Below, in pieces: positions 29,170 to 38,165 of a stretch of DNA of 38,165 nt. Under the pieces are notes generated by a model. The model was not told where the DNA came from. It ran no database searches and saw only the letters and a program-made list of their open reading frames with translations. The first letter of the stretch is position 1, and each line of letters starts with the position of its first letter. The DNA lies in assembly GCA_003427395.1 (NCBI GenBank), contig BFEA01000753.1, positions 523,027 through 561,191 of the forward strand, given 5' to 3'. Made by a program: the position numbers and the translations under genes. The DNA comes from Chara braunii (Eukaryota; Streptophyta; Charophyceae; Charales; Characeae).

Positions 29170-29226
<57 letters not shown>
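29170..29226. repeat. (AT)n microsatellite in copy 2
   Basis: About 28 TA units inserted where copies 1 and 3 have a short ATATAT-containing segment. Confidence 0.95.
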
Positions 29227-29230
<4 letters not shown>

Positions 29231-29501
29231 TAAGGTTATAAATATGTGACGATCACTTCTCACAACCAAAGTGAGACTCCTCTCAGCCATAGATATGTGT
29301 GTAATCGTCGGCAGTTAAATCCAAAGTATGAACCACAAACATACCAGCAATCACATCAAAGATTCAACCAAAGTCCACACACTACACAAAGTCAACTTCA
29401 ACTATTCTCTATACCCATACCCCTTGCTTTAGCCATGCAAGCCCCAACCTTTGTCCAACCTTCCAAAATAAATATTTAGTACCTTCGTTACATGACCAAT
29501 C

Positions 29502-29507
29502 AATAAA
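29502..29507 (+). promoter_or_regulatory. AATAAA polyadenylation-like signal, copy 2
   Basis: AATAAAAGTCCGGGTGAAA, identical to copy 1 in the core. Confidence 0.5.
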
Positions 29508-29919
29508 AGTCCGGGTGAAAACCTTAATAAGACGATAAAAAACACCAAGGCTAAAACATTTAGGTTGGGTAATGAGAGTGGATTGAAGTTGAGTCGTAAA
29601 CCGACGAATCGACAACCGACCTGTTATCACTGATAAGAAAAGATAAACCTTGTGGGATCAAGCTGAAACTAGTCAAAATCTTGATTCAAAATGATAAAAA
29701 TTGACTTCTATCACAAGACAAGTCAATCCCCAAGCTAGATATTAGTGTATGGGTGATAAACTTCAATAACATATTTTTACTCAAAGCTAACGATCAATTA
29801 AGTCTAGGTCAACCCCTAAGTTAGTGTCCAAAGAAAAGGTAGACTTTTGGCAGAATCTCCCCTATTTAAGGATGGATTGCTAGGATCACCACCTGTCAAA
29901 ATATAGTTTAACTTATCTA

Positions 29920-30500
29920 AACTAAGAAAATGTCGGCAACGCTTCCCGTACGAAAAGTGTCTTTTCAGAATTTATATAAGCTCGCATGCAAAAACTGAAA
30001 TAATTTTTAACTTCAGGAAGTTAAATTTTGTCTAAGTCCCTGAATTATTAAAAATTTGGGCAGCAACTCTTTTAGATAAGTAGGCTCCCCAGATTTGTAC
30101 TAAGTTAGATAAAAACTGAAAGTAAGATTTGGGTTCAGCTAATACAAAATTTAACTAATTCCTTGGATTTGTGAAAATTTCGGCAGCGTTTCCCGTAGAG
30201 AAAGTAACTTACAAAGATTTGTACAAAGCTAAATTCAAAAATCTAAAATAACATTGACTTTTCAAGGTCCAAATTTTGTTTTACTCTCTAGATTAACAAA
30301 AAGCTGGGCAGCACTCCCTTCAGAAAATGAGGTTTTCCAGATTTTTACTAAGCCGTATACATAACTTAGACAAGTTAAACTTTGAAAAGTCAATTTTTGA
30401 CTAACTCCTTGGTTTTGTAGAAGTTTCAGAAGTGTTTCTCGTAGAGAAAGTAACTTACCAAAATTTATACAAGACCAAGTATAACAAAAGATCCTAAAAA
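29920..30500 (+). repeat. Tandem repeats of about 125 bp, copy 2
   Basis: Units share TCGGCARC or TGGGCAGC after an AATTT-type lead, as in copy 1. The palindromic centres are more degraded (for example CTTCCCGTACGAAAAG). Confidence 0.7.
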
Positions 30501-30666
30501 ATGCGAGAATTGAGCTAAGTAAAAACAATTAGCTCAGAAAATGCAGAAGTTCAACTAACTCATATGGCTCTAACACGTGGCGAGCAACTAAAGTAACTAC
30601 CTTTCAAACTGAGACTAAGACTAAGTAGTGATCTCAGTCAGTCACGTTCAAGACCAAACCATGTTG

Positions 30667-30672
30667 GTAAGT
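30667..30672 (+). other. Conserved splice-donor-like site, copy 2
   Basis: TTGGTAAGTACTCTCATG, aligned with 18434 and 37062. Confidence 0.5.
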
Positions 30673-30767
30673 ACTCTCATGAGTTCCCAAGTCGAATCCT
30701 CATATATTAGTTCGTGAAAGCCTCTGATAATTTATGCCTTATACCCAACGTACATATGACATGGTGC

Positions 30768-31530
30768 TAGACCATTCAACTTAGAAACAATGTCTAGTAT
30801 GCCTTAGGATATACACGAACATGTTGAACAACTACTTTCCTCTTCTTTGGGCATATGGTTAGACCATTCATCTTAGAAACAATGCCTACTCGCCCTGAAC
30901 TGTTTAATATCAAAAGTTTAATAATTTCTGACTTTGTTATAAAAAAGAAACGAAAATATGGTCAGAGGACTGTGTCATTCGACTTGGAAACAATGCTCAA
31001 CTTGCCCATATTACTTGCAATTATATTCAGTAGTTTTTCTTTTTTTTTTAGTGATATGACGTAGCGCTGGACCATTCCGCTTAGAAACAATGTCCAGCTG
31101 CCAGTTCACATGCATATATAAATAAATTATTTTTTATTATACGCAGTTTATACTCATGTGCATAGCTTCAGGCTAAACTATTCAGCTTAGAAATAATGCT
31201 TAGCCTTAGGCAAAAAATCCTCCCTCTGAAATAAAACAAGAAGCTGAACAATTCAGCTTTGAAACAATGTTCAGCCTATCTCAAAACCATTCAAAGCATG
31301 AATTTAGATCCCTTAGCCCAACTTCAGTCAGAAACCCCAAAATAAACAGACAAACCAAACCATTCAGCTTAGAAACAATGTTTGGTCTTAAAGATCAGCC
31401 ACACAAACCCTCAAAAATAAACATAGCAACTAAGCCATTAACTTAGAAACAATGTCTAACCCTTTAGAAAACAGTCAAATAAACATAGCCTTAGCCATTC
31501 AACTTAGAAACAATGTCCAGTCCTTGGTTG
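30768..31530 (+). repeat. Array of CATT/AATG stem-loops, copy 2
   Basis: About nine sites (30773, 30865, 30976, 31073, 31179, 31251, 31361, 31436 and about 31496). Most carry a loop ending CTTAGAAAC instead of the CCATGGAAAC of copy 1. Stems include CTAGA/TCTAG, GCTGGA/TCCAGC (31066-31071, 31093-31098), GGCTAA/TTAGCC (31171-31176, 31200-31205), GCTGAA/TTCAGC (31243-31248, 31270-31275) and ACCAAA/TTTGGT (31354-31359, 31381-31386). The last two sites are degenerate. Confidence 0.85.
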
Positions 31531-32039
31531 ACTCTGTCAAGCACATGCAAACTACCTTTCTTTCACCTTCCCCCAGTTCATCCCTTAATCTGCTTTAAGT
31601 TAGAATAAAGAAGAAACTTAAGCTTCACTCTCACACTTTTTTTTCATCTGTCTGATTAGATCTTGAAAAGAAAGCAAAAATCATATGAGAACATATGCAT
31701 ACAACAACCAAAAGTAGAGCGAAATATTCAAACTTGGGTGTAGTGGGTTCATACAGATAGAAAGAAGTATACCTGATGGTTCCCTGCCTCGAGAAATCCT
31801 CCTGAGTTCCGGCAGAGTCCCCACAATCGGTGGGCAGACTCCCCACAGAGTCTTGATGCGGTCTTACGGGTTGCAATCCCGCCTGCCGCCTTTCTCTCAG
31901 AACCACAGACTAAACTTAGAGTAAGAAGGGCATAAGAAGATAGGTTTGAGACAGTCAGATCCAAAAAAGGTGCTCTCAAACTAGCGTGAGAGAACTTTGA
32001 TTTTTTGATACGTTTGAGGGCCCCGCAATGATGGCTAAT

Positions 32040-34559
32040 AAACGAAGTCGTTCATCAACCTCGGGTCGAACTGCTCACCGTTGACCTCCTGATAACTTCC
32101 CACGTCGTAGCAATAACCCTTCCCGAACCGTCTGATAACATACTTTAGGTATTTCGGTTCAACTCTTGGCTAGGATGCAGCTACGCAGCCCCGCAAAGTT
32201 CCGTTCAAACTCAGTCCAGCCCTATACTTTGCTCAAAGTGAGAGCTAATTGCTGCCAAACTCCGCACAAATTTGTGCACACAATAATCGCGCGCAGCCGT
32301 GAAGTACCACGTTAGTGCATAATACCAACAAAAGTACTATTGCGCCGCATTTAGTGATGCACAACACGAGAATGCAGTAAGTGCTGCAATGTACAGTTAA
32401 GGCACAATGAAAGCATGGCGAATACACAACAAGACAGTGTCGGTCAGCAACAAGCAACAATGCGATCTAGCAATAACAACAACACAACAAAAGTTGGACA
32501 TTTTTCGCTCCTCCTCCCGATCCGTCTCCTGCCATTACCTCCTCTTTCTATCTATCGCTCCGTTGTCCTTCCCTACCCTTCTATGAACCTGGCCGACCTC
32601 CCGACTGGGTTCTTTATAATGTTCCGCGAGACCCCCAAGGTCGTAACCACGGGTAGAAGTAGGCAGGTTCAAGTTGGTGCCCTGCGAGGTGATCTCCGTA
32701 TGCTGAAGCGGACCTTTGTAGCGAATTTCTGTAGTGGACCTCTGTAGCGGACCTCGACCCGACGCCCATCTGAGAATGAATCTTCCCTTCGATCGTGGAA
32801 AGATGTATCCGCCAACTTGTTGGCGCCGTAACTTAACTTTTGGCTCACTTCACTTCGCATGCCTTCGTTGGTAAACACCTTCTCTCTCTCTTTGTCTCTG
32901 ATGACTATTGCGGAGGGAAGCTCTACTGACATTATCGACGAGCACCACGATGAGTGGCAAACCTGACTGTGTTTAAAATCATGACCGCCACAATCTACTG
33001 ATCAACACTTGGATCAGGAATACGACTGCGATGACGAGTGCTACAGTGATAAGGAGCCTGACAACAAATTACCGACCCTGTTATATACGAAGTGTACAAA
33101 ATGAGAGTGAATCTTCCCCTTAAACATGAGAATATACATCACATCTCATTATTATTATCTTATTTTATTCTTCCCTTCTTCTAATGTCTCTATCATGGCC
33201 TTATGTCCAAATCCACACGCTTCTTTCTCATCCCCCTCTCTCCTTCTCGTGCCTCTTTCGTTTTTACTCGACCTTCATTTTCAATTGAGCCACCTCGTTT
33301 TTCACGTGCAGCACCCATCACTCGTAGCGCACAAACGACCCCCTTACTTCGAGATTCATCTTCACCATTTGATCAACAAAGGCCGAAAACTCCTACCTAT
33401 CACTTCACTCTGCCCGATTTCGTTAAGGATCAAGCAAGTAATCAATTTTCTCTTTTTACGATGTCTCATTTCCTCCATATCTCCGCGCATTAACTTTCCT
33501 CACTAACTCGTCTCCCTCTCACCCTCTTCCAAATCTAATTATTAATTACGTATTTGGGGTCGCCATGACCAAAAACATTATAAATGAATCTTTATTCACC
33601 GGTTTCTATAAAAAAACGGACGAAAAATCATCTTTTTACCTTTATGCCATAGCCAACTTTCATCATCTTCCCGCATTCCATTTCCTACTAACCTCATATT
33701 CTACTGACTCTCCCACCATTCTAACCTCACGGTCTGATTCGCCTTAACGGAAAACCTTAGAAATGATTATTTTAATATTTTCCCGCCCGTTTTCACCAGG
33801 GATCGAGCGGGTTTCAGATTCTTTGCTCCCTCCTTCTCCTTCTCTCCTCTCTCATGACTTGCTCACGTTTTCTACAATCACCCGACGCTGTATCACGCCT
33901 AGGTTCACCCTGCCCTTGTTGCCTTTCGTTCCCCATCTTCGCAAACCTCTCCTGCGCTAACTAGTGTTCCCCCGTCTGCGCTAAACTGTGCACTAGCCCG
34001 TACCTATTCGAGCATTGACCATCACACACAAAACTTCCGTGGTCGTGAAGCCGAGTCCTGCAAAGGAGTGTGTAACACTTATCTACTGAGCCGACCCGCC
34101 CTTTCCTCGGTAACGATTATTGGCATCGTGATGGCTGAAGTGAGCAATGCTTGCTGCGCAGCCGACAGCCTAAGCCCAGTGAAGCGGACCCTAGTGCATC
34201 TCTTGGTGGTAGTAGCAAATATTCAAATGAAAACTTTGAAGAAGTCGGTGTGGGAGCGGGTTCCGCAGGTAAGTGGTCGCTGTAGCAGCCTCCCTTAGGT
34301 GCCCCGGGTTGTTCTGCCCGGGCATTACTCACTTCTCACTCTTCTCACAGTAGATCGTGGCTGGCCGACGGTACATGCGTAGTGACTCCCGCCACCCTCG
34401 GGCCGCGGTCCACGGACCCTGCTCGGGGCGTTCTTCGATTCTCTTCCACTTTAAGCTATCAACGCTCTCCAGATGGAACGCAAGGGAAACCACAACCGCG
34501 GACCCCACTAATTCTCCTTCATACTTTGACCTCTTCGGTCCGCCTTTCAAATCAAGCTG
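32040..34559 (+). repeat. Internal domain of copy 2, non-coding
   Basis: CAG/CAA-rich sequence (32240-32490), then pyrimidine-rich repeats (33130-33960) related to 20640-21960 of copy 1, including a CCCGC/GCGGG hairpin at 33782-33812. A consensus intron-like segment is at 34269-34350. I recognise no protein domain. Confidence 0.5.
34269..34350 (+). other. Candidate 82-bp intron
   Basis: CAG|GTAAGT at the left and a pyrimidine-rich CACTTCTCACTCTTCTCACAG at the right. Both splice sites fit consensus. The upstream frame reads PSEADPSASLGGSSKYSN and VGVGAGSAG, protein-like but unrecognised. A comparable GGTAAGT lies at 22136-22142 in copy 1. Confidence 0.35.
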
Positions 34560-35140
34560 TGTCGAGCGCATCGGTCCGGCACCACACCAGGGCAGCACGG
34601 GACCCTCCCGGCCGCGTCAAGCAGGAGTTGGTCTAAATCCTAGTCGCGAATACATGATGGAGCTTCCGCAAGCCGCTCCGGCCGAGTGCGCCAGCCATAC
34701 CTCTCTCGAGCCCCTACGACAGGATAGGACCTACTCGAGGCACGACTTACCTACCTTACGAGAGTTGTCACCTCTCTTTGGTGGGCGTATCCCTGCCGAG
34801 CTAACAGTCCACAGTACGAAAGCTAATCAGTTGCAATCGCAGAGGTGGACCAGCCGAGGGCGTTTCTTGTTCGCTGTAGCATAGGGGGTACATGCGGTAA
34901 TACGCCGCTATCGGACCCGCACGCGAATCGACAGCTTGGGGGGCTGAAGTCCCAAGCGCGATTCGACGTCGGTCGACAAGGACGCATCCCACACACCACG
35001 CGCACTCCACTTTACAAACACACATACACACAAAACAACACATATACGAAACGACACAACACAAACAACCCGACAACACTCCTAACCCCTCGGTAGCCAA
35101 CCCATAACTTTCCGATGTGAAAATCGCGCGCGAGGCTTAG

Positions 35141-35147
35141 TATAAAA
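35141..35147 (+). promoter_or_regulatory. TATA box of repeat copy 3
   Basis: TATAAAA 581 bp from the element start. CCGCGCGGACGCAGGG follows exactly as in copy 1. Confidence 0.65.
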
Positions 35148-35230
35148 CCGCGCGGACGCAGGGCCTACTCATATCGACTCGTAATGCAAACGCACACAAG
35201 CAGTCACAATGATGACGTACTATGTAGTGC

Positions 35231-35400
35231 CCATAATCAAGCAGTCCCTCGTGGATCCGAGTACCGCTTATGACACTCAAGTGTCAGACTCGAAGTGTCG
35301 TGAGGGCCTAATTCCTCACGACATTGCACGACTGAAGGAATAGTCGTGCGGCCGCCGCGAGACCTCCGGCCTTTGGTCTGAGCCTCTTGGCAGGCCAGGC
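35231..35400 (+). ncRNA. Hairpin cluster, copy 3
   Basis: It retains TGACACT/AGTGTCA, TGTCGTGAGG/CCTCACGACA and a perfect GCACGACT/AGTCGTGC stem with loop GAAGGAAT. H1 has one change (AAGCAGT against ACCGCTT). Order and spacing match copy 1. Confidence 0.75.
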
Positions 35401-35897
35401 AAATAGGCTCTGCACGGGGGCATATTCCTTCCCTGCAGAGTTTAAGGCTTGGGATGTCTCAGACAAGGACCTTGAATCCCGGCCCAAGACCAACGTCCGA
35501 CTATAAAAATCTCTAAAAAATAAAAAATAACAGAGGGTCTTCCTTTTCTCTCAAGCCATAATCCGGTTAACCCTTGTGCACAAATACAGTAGGTTTCTCT
35601 AATACTCAGGGTACTCGTAGATATATGAGGGTTAATTATATAGGACGATCACTTCTCACAGTCACAGTAGGGCTCCTCTCAACTATATATGTATGTATGT
35701 GAGCGCAGATAGTTAAATCCCAGGTCCGAATCACCAAGCATACCTGCAATCACATCAAAGATTCCACCAGAAAGTCCATGCGCTACACGGGGTCAACTTC
35801 AACCATTATCTGCTCTCACACCCCTTGCTTTAGCCATACAAACCTCACTTATGCAATTCTTAAATAAATACTCAGTACTTTTGTTGGATGACCATTC

Positions 35898-35903
35898 AAT
35901 AAA
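35898..35903 (+). promoter_or_regulatory. AATAAA polyadenylation-like signal, copy 3
   Basis: AATAAAGTCCGGGTGAAA, aligned with 17268 and 29502. Confidence 0.5.
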
Positions 35904-36309
35904 GTCCGGGTGAAAACACAATAAAATAGTTCACTCAGAAGGCTAAAGTCTTGAGGTTGAGTGCCAGAAGTGAATTGGAGTAGAATCGTAAACCGACGAA
36001 TCGGCAACTGACCTGTTATCAGTGATAACAGAAGATGATCCTCAAGGGATCAAGTTGAATCTAGTCCTGAACTTGAACCAAACGATCAAGAGGACCTGTA
36101 ACACATGACAGGTCAATGCCTGAGGCTAAACCTATAAGTCCATGGAGAATAATCCCCATATCACGATCTCACTCAGGAATCATCCTAGTTAACTATATCT
36201 AAGCCTACCTCTAAGCAAGTGCCCAAAGAAAGGTAGACTCATAGCATAATCTCCCCCATTCAGGGTGGATAGCCAGAATAGTCACCTGTCAAAATATAAT
36301 CTATCTCGT

Positions 36310-36890
36310 TTAAACTGAGAAAATTTCGGCAGCGCTTCCCGTAGGAAAAGTGTCTCCCCAGAATTTATACAAGTCCATAAATGAAAGCAGAAATAATTTC
36401 TAACTCTGGAAATTCAAAGTTTGTCTAACTCCCTGAATTGGTAGAAATTTGGGCAGCTTTCCCTTTAGAAAGGGAGACTTCCCATATTTATACTAATTCA
36501 GATATGAACTTAAAAAACAACCAGAGTTCAATTTAGACAAGATCTAACTAACTCCTTTGCTTTGCAGAAACTTCGACGGCACTCTCTCAAGAAAAGTGTT
36601 ATTTCAAAATTTATACAAGGCTCGGTCCAGAATTTGAAAGTAACTTTGACTTCCCAAAGTTCAATTTTGTCTAACTCCCTGAATTAGCAAAAATTTGGGC
36701 AACACTCCCTTTAGAAAAGGAGACTTCCTAGATTTAAACTAAGTCCGATAAGAGAAAAGACAAAGTTGAACTTTCGACAAGTCAAAATCCAACTAACTCT
36801 TTGGATTTGTAGAAATTTCGGCAGTGCTTCCCGTAGAGAAAGTAACTTGCCAAGATTTATACAAAGCCAAATGCAAGAAAAGATCTATGA
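36310..36890 (+). repeat. Tandem repeats of about 125 bp, copy 3
   Basis: Five units with TTCGGCAGC or TTTGGGCAGC leads and palindromes such as CCCTTTAGAAAGGGAG, collinear with 17690-18260. Confidence 0.75.
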
Positions 36891-37061
36891 AAATGCAAGA
36901 ATTGATATAGTTAAAAAAAAAAGTAACTATAGAAAATGCAGGAATTGACACTAACTCCTATAACTCTAGCACATGGCGAGTAACTAAAGCAACTGCTTAT
37001 AGATCTGAAACTCAGACTAAGTAGTGACCTCACTCAGTCACATGCAAGTCAAACCAGAAAG

Positions 37062-37067
37062 GTAAGT
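37062..37067 (+). other. Conserved splice-donor-like site, copy 3
   Basis: AAGGTAAGTACTCTCACC, aligned with 18434 and 30667. Confidence 0.5.
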
Positions 37068-37159
37068 ACTCTCACCAACCCCTAGTTCATTCCATATAAA
37101 TAGTTTATGAATTTTTTTAAGTTCTTAAATCCTTATACCCATCTTACATAAGACATAGA

Positions 37160-37855
37160 ACTCGACCATTCACAGTAAAAACAATGTCCAGCTTGTCTTT
37201 AAGGTATGCACGAACAGGTTGCACAACTACTTCTCTCTTTTTTTGGGCATATGACTAGGCCATTCACAGTAGAAACAATGCCTAACCGCCCTAAACTGTT
37301 TAATATCCAAAATTTAGTATTTCTCTGACTTTGTTTTCAAAAGAAAAGGCAAATATGGGCAGGGGACTGAACCATTCGTCATGGAAACAATGTTCAACTT
37401 GCCCAGACTATTTTCATTTATACTTTGTATTTTCCCTTTTCTCTTCTTAATGATATTGCTTAATGCTGGATCATTCACAGTAGAAACAATGCCCAGCTGC
37501 CAGTTCACATGCAAATATATGTAAAGTATTTTCCCTTTATACTCAGTTTAACTTATGTGCGTGGTTTTTAGGCTAAACCATTCACCATGGAAACAATGCT
37601 TAGCGTTAGACCAGAAATCCTTCCTCAGAATAAATAAAACTTAAACACCTTTAACCACACAAACCCCCAGAGTTAACTAGAGCAACCAGGCAATTCACTA
37701 TGGAAACAATGCCTGGTTCCCGAGAAAACAACTTAAATAAACACAACAACCAGACCATTCACCATGGAAACAATGCATGGTCCTTCAGAGAACAGTCAAA
37801 TAAAACACTGCCCTGAGCCATTCACCTTGGAAACAATACTCAGACTTTGGTTGAC
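37160..37855 (+). repeat. Array of CATT/AATG stem-loops, copy 3
   Basis: Eight sites. Loops are of two kinds, CACAGTAGAAAC (or CACAGTAAAAAC) at 37167, 37261 and 37472, and CACCATGGAAAC or close variants at 37372, 37580, 37692, 37760 and 37821. Stems include ACCAGG/CCTGGT (37685-37690, 37712-37717), GCTAA/TTAGC near 37575 and TAGG/CCTA near 37258. The 250-bp block duplicated in copy 1 is present once. Confidence 0.85.
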
Positions 37856-38165
37856 CCTTCCAAACGCATGCAAGACTACCTTCTTCCCACTTTCCCCCAG
37901 TTTATCCCTTTGTTTGCTTTCAACCGAAATAAAGAAGAAACTTAGGCTTTACTCTCACACGTTCCTTCCATTCAATGTGATTAGGTCCTGAAGAGAAAGC
38001 AAAAGCCATAGGGACAATCTCATGCATACAACAGTCTTATTACAGAGAGATAGGCAAAACATGGGTGGTAGTAGGTTGTACAGATAGAAATGGTTTACCT
38101 GACGATTCCCTGCCTCCATAACTCCTCCTGAGTTCCGGCAGAGTTCCCGCAATCGGTGAGTGGAC

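Larger units (their letters stand above)
28180..34559 (+). mobile_element. Long non-coding structured repeat, copy 2
   Basis: It starts TGTCGAGCGCAT and is collinear with copy 1 through the U3-like region, TATA box, AATAAA, 125-bp repeats, donor-like site, hairpin array and the GAGGGCCCCGCAATGA block (about 32016). It then enters a shorter internal domain ending where copy 3 begins. It is visibly more diverged than copies 1 and 3 are from each other. The H1-H5 cluster region is rearranged, although ACTCAAGTGT is kept at about 28831. The frames are non-coding. Confidence 0.65.
34560..38165 (+). mobile_element. Long non-coding structured repeat, copy 3 (cut by window end)
   Basis: It starts TGTCGAGCGCAT and is clearly closer to copy 1 than to copy 2 across the U3-like region, hairpin cluster (about 35231-35400), 125-bp repeats and hairpin array. 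It runs out at the window edge within the GCAATCGGTGAGTGGAC block that corresponds to about 19775 in copy 1. Confidence 0.75.

Noticed and set aside
34801-35100. Frames of 60-99 codons in the U3-like regions (also at 16159-16430)
   Set aside because: They recur only because the repeat copies are similar. Cys/Val runs come from CA repeats, and stops and shifts differ between copies.
28180-38165. Copies 2 and 3 as the two LTRs of one retrotransposon
   Set aside because: No polypurine tract precedes 34560, no primer-binding site is recognised near 32030, and copy 3 is closer to copy 1 than to copy 2.

Overview
The window is a gene-poor, repeat-rich stretch of a nuclear genome, most likely from a plant or streptophyte alga. 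The grounds are a plastid-transit-peptide-like first exon with a consensus GTAAGT donor, clustered G-box/ABRE motifs, a tRNA-headed SINE, a LINE with plant-type AP-endonuclease, reverse-transcriptase and RT zinc-binding regions, a U6 snRNA fragment, and many microsatellites. The species cannot be fixed from the sequence. No complete, intact protein-coding gene is visible. Two assembly problems are: a Nextera mate-pair junction adapter at 247-284, and a single N at 18988 flanked by a 250-bp near-perfect duplication.

Layout. 1-2450: adapter artefact, purine-rich DNA, a long inverted repeat (975-1438) between diverged direct repeats, then exon 1 of a probable plastid protein on the minus strand (1894-2310) with a GA/CT tract and three ACGTGGC boxes upstream. 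2865-3827: a tRNA-headed SINE with an internally duplicated body. 3830-9420: mostly unrecognised AT-rich DNA. 9660-10165: an AT-microsatellite locus carrying two complete tandem type III hammerhead ribozymes 155 bp apart, plus a third remnant. 10269-12787: three copies of an AT-rich foldback element, the middle one inverted.

12788-28179: a broken LINE on the minus strand, running from ORF1-like sequence (about 27480) through a K/E/R-rich linker and endonuclease (24138-24690) to reverse transcriptase (14532-15651) and RT zinc-binding region (12788-14226). It is split at the endonuclease-RT linker by about 7.9 kb of inserted DNA (15913 to about 23785).

That insert is copy 1 of a long non-coding repeat family. 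Copy 2 starts at 28180 and copy 3 at 34560 and runs off the window, all on the plus strand. The copies share a TGTCGAGCGCAT start, a TATA box 520-604 bp in, AATAAA, a GTAAGTAYTCTCA splice-donor-like site, and several families of RNA hairpins. The most striking is an array of stem-loops of the form N6-C-CATT-loop-AATG-N6'. The N6 arms differ from site to site yet stay complementary, and the loop core has changed together across most sites within a copy. No protein-coding capacity is seen in the family, so it looks like a non-autonomous, heavily structured RNA element comparable in style to large retrotransposon derivatives. The hammerhead array and this hairpin-rich family are the best candidates for undescribed biology here.
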